NCBI GenBank assembly: GCA_011033025.1
Contig: WFMF01000009.1
Coordinates: 558,001-622,000 of the forward strand
Length of the DNA: 64,000 bases
From: Beroe forskalii
Lineage: Eukaryota; Ctenophora; Nuda; Beroida; Beroidae
Direction: 5' to 3'
The translations under genes and the position numbers were made by a program. The notes below the pieces were generated by a model that searched no databases, was not told where the DNA came from, and saw nothing but the letters and a program-made list of their open reading frames with translations. Of the stretch, positions 11,679 to 21,961 are shown one piece after another. The stretch's first letter is position 1, and each line of letters opens with the position of its first letter.

Positions 11679-12808
11679 AGTACTCCGGGAGTACTATGGG
11701 AGTGAAATAGTGAAACCCCCGGGGGACTCTGGGAGGACTCCCGGGAGTCTCCCGCAGTAATTCGCTCGTTTGACCCATTTGCAAAAAGCCTTCTGTCGAT
11801 ATGTACGCATTCTTTATTAATTAATCAAGTGAATGGAGAACCTAATACATGATTTGTTTTTAATAAAACTCCATTTTGAATGAAAATTATTTGGTACAAG
11901 ATTTTAGATTGGGACAATTTGCTAAAAGGGTCTTCTGAAATTTGTTAATTTGTGATGAAAGTTGTCGTTTCGTATATCTAGCGTGACAGAGACGACGCGC
12001 GCGCATTATGCGCGTCGTCACCAATTATCAGGATCACCAACTATTGTGCAACTTGCCAACTTTTGGCCCTTTAAGCTTGCCTTTGATCTCAATAGGTAAA
12101 TATTAACATAATAACAGTCCAAATAATTCCAAACATCATGATGCCTGTGTCCTTAAAAGTTAAAATATCATGATCAGCTTCCTACTTTCAGAGATGAACG
12201 ACCACAGATCGGAGATGTCGGATGAGATAATCACGACGAAATTCTTGGATGATCAAGCGAAGGATCAAAGTTCGTTTGATGATCAAACGAAGGATGATCA
12301 TGAAGTAAGAACACTTCAAGATTGACTTGCATTTGATTGATTCCTTTTGTCGCCTTTCACTGTCTATGTTAAACACTTATCCTCCATGAATCGATGTTCA
12401 AACGGAAATTTTTGTTTCATGATCGGAATTTTGATACGATCGGAATTTTGATACATTGGGCATTTAATAATATCTTGAAAGTTGTAAACGAAACAATATA
12501 GATGTCAGATATGCGGCCTGACAACGTTAATTGTTCAAAAGAATGTGCTCACATAACCTGGTACATCGCACCCAGCCATGGCCAGTGAGACCGAATTTTC
12601 CCCAAATTCAAAAACTTGGAAATCAAAACTGTCACGTGCAATTTGTTCTGTTTTGATCCTTCCCCTGCAAGATTGGTGCAAAACTTCTGAGACATTGCAT
12701 CAAATACATCAAAGCTGATTACCGACAATTTCTCTGTTTACATCAAATTTGAGAGGTTTGCCATGTCTATAACTTTTGATTACCGACACTTCTCTACATC
12801 AAACTTTC
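11679..12808 (+). repeat. segmental duplication copy 2 (3' flank of satellite block B)
   Basis: Near-copy of 8138-9148 at an offset of 3541 bp at its left edge. It carries the same AGTACTCC palindrome cap and the GACGCGCGCGCATTATGCGCGTC hairpin near 11994. Local differences include an extra GATGATCAAACGAAGGAT-type repeat around 12240-12300 and an insertion near 12560-12750. Confidence 0.9.
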
Positions 12809-13093
12809 ACCCACACCCCCTTGAAACTCTTGTCAATCCTTTCAGATCGATCAAATACCGTGAAAAAGCGCGGAACATGAAGAAAATGGCTGTCAAAGAT
12901 GGACGGGTTATTGAGCATTGTAATCTACAGCCTTAACCCAGCTAGAATAACCGCACTTCAAGGGTATCAACTGATATTAACACAGTGTGGGGTGTCACTG
13001 AACAGGAGGCACTTTCCAAAATGACGCGTGTCGCAAAATCTGCCTAGTGCCGCGCATCGCGAAATTGGCCTATTGTGGGGCCCTGGCCCTGGC
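12809..13093. other. non-coding spacer
   Basis: No gene is seen. It joins the satellite-flank duplication to a GC-rich MITE. Confidence 0.4.
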
Positions 13094-13323
13094 TTGTAGG
13101 ATGTTACCTTGCTAAACCATAAACATGTATATCCCTGTTTGTGTTGCGCGGCGCGTAGGAAAGCGCCGCGCACGTACACACACCTATGTCGTTTCAAGAC
13201 GCCCCTGGTTAGGGGAAGATGTTACCCTACCGGACCCTCGCGCGCGGCGCAACGGAAGTTTGGAGGGTGGCGGAAAACGATGTGTACGCGGCGGAGGGTA
13301 GGCAGTAGGGTAACATCCTACAA
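13094..13323. mobile_element. GC-rich MITE with TTGTAGGATGTTACC termini
   Basis: The left end TTGTAGGATGTTACC is matched by GGTAACATCCTACAA at the right end (230 bp). The interior is GC- and CpG-rich (GTTGCGCGGCGCGTAGGAAAGCGC) and carries 'CCCCTGGTTAGGGGAAGATG'. Related sequence recurs near 15640-15720, 17280-17520 and 41790-42330, so this is a multi-copy family. Confidence 0.8.
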
Positions 13324-13578
13324 TTGTTGATATAGATTATAAGATAGTTCTGAAAAAAATCAATAAATGTTAGTGCAATAAAATCAGAAAATATGTCAAT
13401 CATAATAGATGGTACCATTCATACAAAATATCAAGCAGGGTATTAAGTTAAAGTATACATTAGAACTTAGAAGTTATAGGGCCTGCAAATACACAGCTCA
13501 TTCAGTGTTGCTATGCAGCACCTTGTTTGAGTTTCAAGCATTCCCATTCAAATTGACTGAATATTTTTCCGTATGGTG

Positions 13579-13669
13579 TCTTACCACATGTTACGTGTCC
13601 CTGTTTGTTCGCGCTTGCGCGCGCTTTTCGTAGAAAAGTCACAAACAGGGCCACGCAACAATGGTAAGA
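13579..13669. mobile_element. 91-bp hairpin element (TCTTACCA...TGGTAAGA)
   Basis: Terminal TCTTACCA/TGGTAAGA and inner CCCTGTTTGT/ACAAACAGGG pairs enclose a CGCGCTTGCGCGCG loop region. It shares the 'CCCTGTTTG' plus CpG core with the 13094 element, so is probably a miniature relative. Confidence 0.65.
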
Positions 13670-14074
13670 TTCGCTCCTCAGCTCGGGGCGCATATTTTAC
13701 GCCCCTATTAAGTGATACAACCATATTTGGGCATTAATTGTTTGAGTGCGCGCGTCGTACGCCGCGCTCTAGGTTGAGAGTCACTCTAGCAGAGATGACC
13801 ATATTTTGAGATCCTTTAAGTCGCGTTGGATAACGTGATGACGTAGGTCAGGTTTAACAGGCGTTCCTTGAAATATTTGTCAGGTGATACCCATATATGG
13901 AATAAACTATCTGCCGAGCACTAGAGTGAGGAATGTGTCCGGCTTTCCATAAACAGTTGATGTTTTTACGCAGTTCGTTGCTACTCATTACTTCATTAAA
14001 TTATTTGTTTTGTGTGGCCATCGGCTCTTTCTACTTTTCTACCCGTTTTGATTATGCTAATTGATATTTGCTTC

Positions 14075-15140
14075 ATGCTTGTGAGATTTGACTCTGTGGG
14101 CCCGGCTATATCTACACCATTTTATTATATGCTTGCTGCAGGAGACTCTGTTGGCCCGGCTCTATCTACCCCATTTGATTATGCTTGCTGCAGGAGATTC
14201 TGTGTGTCTGGCTCTACCTACTCCATTTGATTATGCTTGCTGCAGGAAACTCTGTGTGCCCGGCTCTGTCTACTCCATTTGATTATACTTGCTGCAGGAG
14301 ACTCTGTGTGCCCGGCTCTATCTACTCCATTTGATTATGCTTGCTGTAGTTGACTCTGTGTGCCCGGCTCTATCTACTCCATTTGATTATGCTTGCTGCT
14401 TGTGACTCTGTGGGCCCGGCTCTATCTACCCCATTTGATTATGCTTAATGCTGCAGGAGAATCTGTGTGCCCGGCTCTATCTAATCCATTTGATTATGCT
14501 TGCTGCAAGTGACTCTGTGGGCCCGGCTCTATCTACCCCATTTGATTATGCTTCCTGCAGGTGACTCAGTGTGCCCGACTCTATCTACCCCATTTGATTA
14601 TGCTTGCTGCAGGTTACTCTGTGGGCCCGGCTCTATCTACTCCATTTGATTATGCTTGCTGCAGGTGACTCTGTGGGCACAGAAAATATAAATCAAGTGC
14701 AAAATCTGGGCTAAACTCCCAACACAGCGTTAACCATTATTACAGGAGGCCCGTCAAAACATCAATCAATAAATAGGGTATAGAATAAATAATAACAATA
14801 ATAATAAATAATTATGTCATCTGATAAAATTAAATCACAAACTCACAAATAATATGGTTGTCAATTGTAATCATAGATTGGTATTTAAATTGTCACACTT
14901 AAAGTCCTGACTCAGTGTGCCCGGCTCTATCTTCTCCATTTGATTATGCTTGCTGCAGGTGACTCTGGCCTGTGGGCCCGGCTCTATCTGCCCCATTTGA
15001 TAATGCTTGCTGCTTGTGACTCTTTGGGCCCGGCTCTATCTACTCCATTTGATTTGGCTAATTGCTTGTGAATCTGTGAGCACCGGCTCCTTGTACCCCG
15101 TTTGATTATGCTTGCTGCTCGTGAGCACCGGCTCTTTTTA
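14075..15140 (+). repeat. 52-bp satellite (~16 copies) split by a 210-bp insertion
   Basis: The repeat unit of about 52 bp reads CTCTATCTACTCCATTTGAT, TATGCTTGCTGCAGGAGACT, CTGTGTGCCCGG. Copies run 14075-14690 and 14905-15140. The intervening AT-rich 14690-14905 piece (with AATAATAAT tracts) is unrelated and looks inserted. No coding frame is kept across copies. Confidence 0.93.
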
Positions 15141-15274
15141 CTGCATAATGACATATCGTGCAGCCGCGGTGCAATTCATGTTATGTAAACCATCCACGAT
15201 GAATCCAATGCGCGGGATATTTTCAGCGCGCGCGATAATTAGTTACGACGCGCATCGACTATTACCATTATGGT

Positions 15275-15333
15275 GGAGCCTTATTTTGCCTCTTCTCTGA
15301 AGAGGCGCGCTTGCGCGCGCAAAATAAGGCTCC
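15275..15333. other. strong hairpin GGAGCCTTATTTTGC / GCAAAATAAGGCTCC
   Basis: Perfect 15-bp arms flank a purine/CpG-rich loop (GAAGAGGCGCGCTTGCGCGC). It lies only 15 bp left of the foldback transposon at 15350 and may be an older small element. Confidence 0.75.
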
Positions 15334-15369
15334 GTAACATGGAGTAATATGGTGTCCGAGAGTGGACAC

Positions 15370-15551
15370 AAAAAAAATATGTCAAAAAAAATAAGTTGAA
15401 AAAAATAAATCGAAAAAAATAACTTGAAAAAAATAACTCGAAAAAAATAAGTCGAAAAAAATAACTCGAAAAAAATAACTCGAAAAAAATAACTCGAAAA
15501 AAATAACTCGAAAAAAATAACTTGAAAAAAATAAATCGAAAAAAATAAATT
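15370..15551 (-). repeat. 14-bp tandem array, left arm
   Basis: About 12 copies of TCGAAAAAAATAAC with small variants (GTCG, TTGA). Reverse-strand translation gives meaningless F/Y/S-rich repeats. Confidence 0.95.
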
Positions 15552-16158
15552 CACAGTTCAGTATGGGAGACTTGCCACACACACACCTATATGCATGCAG
15601 GCTTAGGAAATGGGAGACTCGCTTGCTAATAAGTATAACACGTATCTCCCTGTTCTGTGTTCGCATTGCGGGGGGCGCTTCCCCGTAGGAAAGCGCTGCG
15701 CGCGTACGCACACCTATGTTGTCAGGCGTTGCCTGACCCCCTCGCGCGCGCGAAGCGCGCGCGCCACGACGATTTATTTTAAATAAATTTAAAATTTTAA
15801 ATAATGGGTCTGACGACCCACTGACTTCACCAAACCAGGTGCTAACACCGATCGGGGTGCGCCGCACGCAGAAGAGGGTTATCTTGTTTGAGTAAGCCGC
15901 TGACGCCAGTGCGGCGCTGATTCTCACGAGCCTGTCATCAGTGTCATCAGCCGAGAAAAGAACAAACGACAGCGCACTGGCGCAGTGCACACCAGTGCGG
16001 CGCAGAATTGCCAGGCGTTGCCTGGCCCCCTCGCGTTGAAAAAAATATGGGGCAGACAACGTTTGGCAAGTGCAGAATAGGGCGCTTGTTAAGAAAACAT
16101 CACTCAGAAACACTATAAACTTAAGGGCTTCTTTTTCTGACATTGCTTGACCCATTAT

Positions 16159-16570
16159 TATCGAAAAAAAAAACTAGTCGAGAAAACAAGTTGAAAAAAT
16201 AAGTCGAAAAAAATAAGTCGAAAAAAATAACTCGAAAAAATAACTCGAAAAAAAATAACTCGAAAAAAATAAGTCGTAAAATAAGTCGAAGAAAATAACT
16301 CGAAAAAATAAGTCGAAAAAAATAAGTCGAAAAAAATAACCCGAAAAAAAATAACTCGAAAAAAATAACTCGAAAAAAAAACTCGAAAAAAATAACTCGA
16401 AAAAAATAACTCGAAAAAAATAACTCGAAAAAAGTAACTCGAAAAAATGAATCGAAAAAAAATAACTCGAAAAAAATAAGTCGAAAAAAATAAGTCGAAA
16501 AAAATAAGTCGAAAAAAATAAATCGAAAAAAATAAATCGAAAAAAATAAATCGAAAAAATAAATCGAAAA
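16159..16570 (-). repeat. 14-bp tandem array, central block
   Basis: About 28 copies of the same 14-bp unit, in the same orientation as the left-arm array. It lies inside the foldback element and may mark an internal duplication or nested copy. Confidence 0.95.
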
Positions 16571-16602
16571 ATTATATCGGTACCATTGGTACCATTAGGC
16601 AC

Positions 16603-16910
16603 CAATGTACGGTGTTCTAAAAGGGCCAAATTGAAAATACCGCGCTTAGCCGCGCGCAGCATTTTGGCCCTTTTAGAACACGAATATGTTCCAAAAGTGC
16701 CAATTTGGCCTTTTGGAACACGAAGCTATTCAAAGGAAGATTTTGGCCCTTTTTGGAACACGCTATTCCAAAAGGGCCAATTTGGCCCTTTTGGAACACG
16801 GATACTGTTCCAAAAGGGCCAAACGAAAAAATAGGTATCGAATAGGTATCGAATAGGTACCAAATAGTAAATATTCCATATGACTATTTTCAATTTGGCC
16901 CTTTTAGAAC
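16603..16910. repeat. palindromic mosaic of GTTCCAAAAGGGCCAAA words
   Basis: At least seven alternating copies of AAAAGGGCCAAA and its complement TTTGGCCCTTTT, several paired as immediate hairpins (for example CCAAAAGGGCCAATTTGGCC at 16769). A block of tandem 'AATAGGTATCG' follows. It lies inside the foldback element. Confidence 0.85.
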
Positions 16911-16914
16911 ACCG

Positions 16915-17115
16915 TACCAATGGCATCATTGTCGCCAATGGCACCATTGGTGCCATTGGTGCTTAATCATAATGGTGATCTCGACTTTAATATCGCTTCT
17001 TAATGGCGCCATTGGCTCCATTTAAATGGTACCATTGGCATCGCCAATGGCGATCGCCAATGGAGATAGGGTGCACCATTGGTGCCATTTCAGTAATCAC
17101 CATTGGTACCAATGT
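16915..17115. repeat. palindromic mosaic of ACCATTGGYRCCATTGG words
   Basis: Dense alternation of CCATTGG, GGTACC, GGCGCC and CGATCGCC words, nearly every 10-15 bp palindromic. It resembles the mosaics at 21019-21633 and 56630-56830 in word style but uses different linking words. Confidence 0.8.
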
Positions 17116-17547
17116 AAAAGAAGCGCTTTCCTATGGGGAAGCGCGCCGTGCAACTGCAATGCGAACAGGGATTTATGTCGACGGACGTTAAGTCCGTTTA
17201 TTTCTTCTGACTGGATGGCGAGAGCGCAAAGTGACCGCGTCCAAATGTGGAACGTTGCACCGTGCGTTGCCCTAACCTAAAAGTAAACCAGGACCCTGGT
17301 TACGCGCACGGAGTGTCGGAGTGCGCGGCGCAGCAGGGGAATTACCCCTGGTTAGGGAAACACTGCGTGCGAGGGTAGGGTAACATCCTAAAAGGATATA
17401 TGTGTTTAGCAAGCGAGTCTCCTAAGCCCGCATAGGTGTGTGTACGCGCCGCGCGCTTCCCTACGGGACACACAGGGGAAGCGCGCCGCGCGAACCACAC
17501 AGGGATATACTTGTTTAGCAACCTATATTGAGCTGTGAACTGAGAAT

Positions 17548-17800
17548 TTATTTTTTTCGAGTTATTTTTTCCAAGTTATTTTTTTCGATGAATTTTTTCG
17601 ACTTATTTTTTTCGAGTTATTTTTTCAAGTAATTTTTTTCGATTTATTTTTTTCAACTTATTTTTTTCGAGTTATTTTTTCAAGTAATTTTTTTCGATTT
17701 ATTTTTCAACTATTTTTTCGAGTTATTTTTTTTTTCGACTTATTTTTTCAAGTTATTTTTTGATTTATTTTTTCGACTTATTTTTTTCGACTTATTTTTT
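17548..17800 (+). repeat. 14-bp tandem array, right arm (inverted)
   Basis: About 17 copies of the inverted unit GTTATTTTTTTCGA, more variable than the left arm. It forms the right half of the foldback structure. Confidence 0.93.
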
Positions 17801-17980
17801 TTGTGTCCACTCTCGGACACCATACTGAATATTTTTCCGCATCAAAAACATTCCAATCAGTTTAAAAACTATGGAGCAACGAAATCACAACAGCCTTTTA
17901 CCGAAATGATTGTGCATGCAATTTATTTCTGTCAATTATTTATCAATCATAACCTAATACATCCTTAATTCATGCAGGTA

Positions 17981-18045
17981 TGGTGTCCGAGAGTGGACAC
18001 AAAAAAAATAAGTCGAAAAAAATAAGTTGAAAAAAATAAATCGAA
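17981..18045. mobile_element. truncated foldback terminus
   Basis: A further copy of TGGTGTCCGAGAGTGGACAC, A-tract and three 14-bp units begins just 158 bp after the end of the full element and breaks off at 18045 into unrelated sequence. It is also preceded by TA. Confidence 0.85.
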
Positions 18046-19110
18046 CCTATTTCTCACCAACAGTTGGTCGTTTGACTGATCGATTTGAACCGTCAAAACG
18101 ACCATCCAGAAAAATGGCGCCGCGCGCTACGTTCATAGTATTTTCTCAGCATTCATCCAGAAATTGACCAATTTTTGTCAGAACTGGATAGCCGGTTTCA
18201 TATGAAGTACCAGCAAAGCACTTCATACACTGTTCCTTCTTGCTTTCTAGTTTCTGTTAAGTCTTTACCAAGTCTTTTAATGCCTTACCAAGGTTCTGTG
18301 GTGACGAATAACCATTGTTTTGTGTTTCTATACTTTAAAATTATAAAAGTGAAACATTTAAGACTTTTATGCTTGTTTGAATTTTATGCTTGTTTACATC
18401 ACGCTATTTTGCCATTAAAAGAACAGTTTTTCGGTGTGTTCTGGTCCTGTAAGATCTCCTTATAATATGTTATCATTTACAGGTTTTCCTTTCCAAGTTT
18501 TATTCCTTGGATGCCAGCTTTATTGGTAGTTTGTTCTTGAAATATGAATATTTTTTCAATAATCCTTCTATACGAAATAAGTTTAAGCTCATTTAAGGCA
18601 AAATACTTTCCATGAGTCCATGAATGTGATTATTCCTTTGAAGCTATAAATGCCTCTTGATGCCTTATTCATATTGTAGTAAGCATTCAAATCTATCTAG
18701 TTTTGCTTTTTTGGTGCCACTTGATATGTCTATCTGAGGGAAATATTGCCCTCTTCATTCTCCACAAAATTTATATTCTGTCATTTTCAATTGGTAAGCA
18801 AATTTATACAGAAAATTTCACCTACTTTTTTAGCTACTAGAGGCAAACTATTTCCTACTTTATCCTTCACTATATCAACATATATCTATTTTGTTTGTTA
18901 TCTATTTTAATGCAAGTTTTCAGCGAACACTTGACATAGTTTTGGTGCCACTTGACATGCCTATTTGCGGCAAATCATTTGCTAATTTTTATGCCCAATA
19001 TGAACATGTATTTATTTCCACCATGTTTCCACTTTTTTAAAGTTTTTTAAGTTCAGGTGGCTCAGTGTTTATAGCCTTCATTACACCATATCATTTTTGG
19101 TGTCTCATTA
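18046..19110. other. AT-rich non-coding DNA with weak repeated phrases
   Basis: The phrase 'TTTTTGGTGCCACTTGATATGTCTATTTGAGGCAA' (shown in parts: GGTGCCACTTGATATG, TCTATTTGAGGCAA) recurs here and on to about 20950. This suggests an old tandem family, on top of which the 391-bp duplication at 19111 was made. No gene is supported. Confidence 0.5.
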
Positions 19111-19169
19111 TGCTTTATTTGGATCTGCCTAGATGTTTGATGAAGGCACTCTTTCATGGATTCCATCAA

Positions 19170-19264
19170 AGACTATGGATGGAGTTGTTGCAGAGAGTTA
19201 TGTGGCTTGACTTTCAGAAAGAAGAAGTCAAGCCAGAAAACTCTCCAACAGCTCCATCCATGGT
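19170..19264 (+). other. miRNA-like hairpin, copy 1
   Basis: Same arms as copy 2, but the 5' arm carries a 2-nt bulge (GTTGTTGCAGAGAG). The 42-44-nt arms and 11-nt loop give the size of a long miRNA precursor or a small hairpin MITE. No Drosha/Dicer evidence is available; see the findings. Confidence 0.5.
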
Positions 19265-19560
19265 CTGTATTTGTTCTACTAAGAAGAGTAGAAGACTAGC
19301 TTTAGGTATGTGATTTTATTCTTCACCTAGTTTACCTAGTTTTTGGAGCCATTTGATATGTCTATTTGAGGCAATAATATAGCATTTCCCAATTTTTTGA
19401 CCAATATGAACAATTTCAATCTAGTTTATTGAAAATTTTGACTGAAAACTTTTCTTTGTTCTTGGTGCCACTTGGCACATGGCCTATTTGAGGCAAAATT
19501 ATGCTTTATTTGGATCTGCCTAGATGTTTGATGAAGGCACTCTTTCATGGATTCCATCAA

Positions 19561-19655
19561 AGACTATGGATGGAGTTGTTGGAGAGTTATGTGGCTTGAC
19601 TTTCAGAAAGAAGAAGTCAAGCCAGAAAACTCTCCAACAGCTCCATCCATGGTCT
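19561..19655 (+). other. miRNA-like hairpin, copy 2
   Basis: The 5' arm 19561-19602 (AGACTATGGATGGAGTTGTT...GGCTTGACTT) pairs with 19614-19655 (AAGTCAAGCC...CCATCCATGGTCT) across an 11-nt loop. The stem has two U-G wobbles and one small internal loop with two mismatches in 42 pairs. It is an unusually clean isolated stem for this repeat-rich stretch. Confidence 0.55.
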
Positions 19656-20136
19656 GTATTTGTTTTACTAAGAAGAGTAGAAGACTAGCTTTAGGTATGT
19701 GATTTTATTCTTCACCTAGTTTACCTAGTTTTTGGAGCCACTTGATATGTCTATTTGAGGCAATAATATAGCATTTCCCAATTTTTTGACCAATATGAAC
19801 AATTTCAATCTAGTTTATTGAAAATTTTGACTGAAAACTTTTCTTTGTTCTTGGTGCCGCTTGGCACATGGCCTATTTGAGGCAAAATCTTGCCCAATCT
19901 TCATGCCTAATATGAACATGTATTTTATGTTAGTTTCAATACCTTTTATTTTCACAGACAAATTTTAATGCAAATTTCATCTAGTATTTTTTCACTGTTG
20001 AGACAAAAAATCGCCTAATTTATATCCCCCAATATGAACAGCTATTTTTGCTGTTTTCAAACTGCATTATTGTGAACTTTCACTGGCAATTTTATTTAAT
20101 TTTTGATGCCAATTGATTTTTCTGTCTGAGTCAAAA

Positions 20137-20337
20137 GGCAAAGTTTTACCACAGGAATACATGACCAAAATAAGCCTCCATTAGCCTCCATGTAGGCTGA
20201 GTGGAGGCTAATGTCATGAATTAGTCTCCATGGGGGCTTATGTAATAAGCTATTTTTTTGAAAAATAGCCAAATAGCCTCCACTATGGAGGCTAATGGAG
20301 GCTAATCTTGGTCATGTTCCTGTGGTAAAACTTTGCC
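20137..20337. mobile_element. 201-bp MITE with GGCAAAGTTTTACCACAGGA termini
   Basis: The left end GGCAAAGTTTTACCACAGGA continues into TACATGACCAA and AGCCTCCATTAGCCTCCA. The right end is its near-perfect reverse complement. The interior is a mosaic of TGGAGGCTAAT words in both orientations. A related copy lies at 31110-31480, where the same words precede a 2-kb minisatellite. Confidence 0.85.
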
Positions 20338-21018
20338 AGACAAAATATAATGCTCTTTATTCTGCACAATCTCACAATATCAGCTTGTGTCTTCTGTATT
20401 TTCCTATCAAGTCAATTGTAATTTTCCCATCAAGTCAATTGTAAGTTTATTGTAAGCTTTGCTAGAAATTTCATCAAGTTTTTTGTTGTCTATTTGAGGC
20501 AAAATATTGCCCACTTTATACTCCACAATTTTAAACATGTATTCAGTGCCTATGCATTGCCCAATTTTTGACCCAATATAAACATTTATTTCATGTCATT
20601 TCATGACATTTTATGTCATTTTTTGAATTAAAAAGAAATCTTTCTTCAAGACATCAATCTGCAAGACTTTTCTCCAACTCCGTACTTGAACACCAACATG
20701 ATCCCTTTTATGTCATTTTCATGAATTGAATTGATCCAATCTAGTCTACTATAAATTTTCACTGAAAAGTTTACTTAGTAATAAGTTCTTGGTGCCACTT
20801 GGCATGCCTATTTGAGGCAAGATGGTCCACTTTCCCAGCTAATATAGTAATATGAACCTTAATTTATGTAATATTTAATTCCTTTCATTGTGAGCTTTCT
20901 TTGACAATAAATTTTACTAAGTTTCTGGTGCCTCTTGATGTGTCTATTTGAATTTTGAGGCAAGATAAAGATCAACTTTTGACTCCAGACCAATAGTTTT
21001 TGGTTTCAATTGATATGT
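20338..21018. other. AT-rich non-coding DNA
   Basis: No gene. It continues the weak family of 'TCTATTTGAGGCAA' phrases. Near 20637-20700 a short stretch, TCTTTCTTCAAGACATCAA, has no recognised meaning. Confidence 0.4.
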
Positions 21019-21633
21019 CACAAGAGTTGCGAATTTTGTACAATGGATCCATTGGATCCATCATGTCCAATGGATGTCCATTGGACATGATGTCCATCGG
21101 TAAAATTTTCCAATGGTTTTCAAAGGATCCTATGGACTTAGAGGATCCATTTTTGATGTTCAATGGACATGTTCAATGATCGAATGGACACAATCACCAA
21201 ACATGGTTTGGTACATGGGCGTCAGTCTGGTATTTTTGTTCAATGGATCCATTGCATCCAATGGATTCATTGTGTCCATTGAACACTATTGGACATGTCC
21301 ATTGGATACATTGCACATTGGATGATGGATCCAATGGGCACAATGTGCAATGGATCCAATGGACACGTCCAATGGTGTTCAATGGACACAATGGATCCAT
21401 TGAACAGAAATACCAGACTGATGCCCATCTACCAAACCATGTTTGGTGATTGTGTCCATTCGATCCACTCAGATTGATCCATTGAACATGTCCATTGATC
21501 ATCAAAAAATGGACCCAATGGACTTATCGGATCCATTGGAAATAATGTTCAAATTCAATGGATGTCCAATGGACGTCCATTGGACATGATGGATCCAATG
21601 CATCCATTATGGACAAAATTCAAAACTCTTGTG
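21019..21633. mobile_element. 615-bp near-complete palindromic (foldback) element of GGATCCATTG words
   Basis: The ends CACAAGAG...GAATTTTGT and ACAAAATTC...CTCTTGTG are inverted. Inner blocks are also mirrored around a centre near 21325: 'ATGGTTTGGTACATGGGCGT' at 21203 matches the complement of 'ATGCCCATCTACCAAACCAT' near 21421. The arms are made of CAATGGATCCATTG and GTCCATTGGAC palindromes. No coding potential; open frames in several phases are shadows of the repeats. Confidence 0.9.
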
Positions 21634-21803
21634 ACCCTTTTACCGATGTGTCTATTTTATACAAACTGTTGTCCACTTTTAACTCCAGACTATGACCATT
21701 CCATTGATTTCATTCCATTAAGGGGGAAGGGAGGAGCGCCCTTAAAGACAACAAAGAATTTAACATTCTAATAAGGGGTCTAAAAGAGCCAAATGCATTT
21801 ATA

Positions 21804-21961
21804 TGTGTGCAGATCATTCAATTACCGGAGGACTCGAAAAGATGCATGGATTTCCTATTATTATATTCATGTGGCAACTTTCTAAATAGATTTTATCGAA
21901 AGCATACAAATTTGCATCATGTCGCTATTTAGCCATATATTTCAATCGAACGATCAGCACA
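21804..21961. mobile_element. small MITE with TGTGTGCAGATC termini, diverged
   Basis: The left end TGTGTGCAGATCATTCAATT is imperfectly mirrored by TTCAATCGAACGATCAGCACA at the right. A better-preserved relative is at 36069-36183. Confidence 0.55.

Larger units (their letters stand above)
15350..17822. mobile_element. 2.5-kb foldback transposon, TA target site, 14-bp arrays in arms
   Basis: The termini are TGGTGTCCGAGAGTGGACAC followed by an A-tract at 15350, and the exact reverse complement ending at 17822. Both are flanked by TA, as in Tc1/mariner-type insertions. The terminus itself folds (GTGTCC/GGACAC). Next to each end is a tandem array of a 14-bp unit TCGAAAAAAATAAC, inverted between arms (15370-15551 and 17548-17800), with a third array at 16159-16570. 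The interior holds GC-rich MITE-like blocks and palindromic mosaics but no transposase frame. A truncated end of the same element starts at 17981. Confidence 0.88.
19111..19889 (+). repeat. tandem duplication of a 391-bp unit
   Basis: Copies 19111-19501 and 19502-19889 are nearly identical. The main difference is GTTGTTGCAGAGAG versus GTTGTTGGAGAG inside the hairpin, plus a few substitutions. Each copy includes a ~95-nt hairpin and a conserved 'GACTAGCTTTAGGTATGTG' that could act as a splice donor. Neither copy encodes a convincing protein. Confidence 0.93.

Noticed and set aside
10358-11760. Three overlapping open frames of 399-450 codons on the plus strand
   Set aside because: They are the three readings of the 40-bp satellite, which lacks stop codons; no start context, splice logic or non-repeat sequence supports a gene.
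15382-16662. Minus-strand frames of 257 and 162 codons rich in FFSSYFF
   Set aside because: Produced by the 14-bp TCGAAAAAAATAAC arrays and MITE sequence within the foldback element; the non-repeat part has no protein-like feature.
19065-19313. 82-codon frame ending at a splice-donor-like GTATGTG
   Set aside because: The frame mostly reads through the hairpin repeat, and the second 391-bp copy breaks it by a 2-bp deletion.
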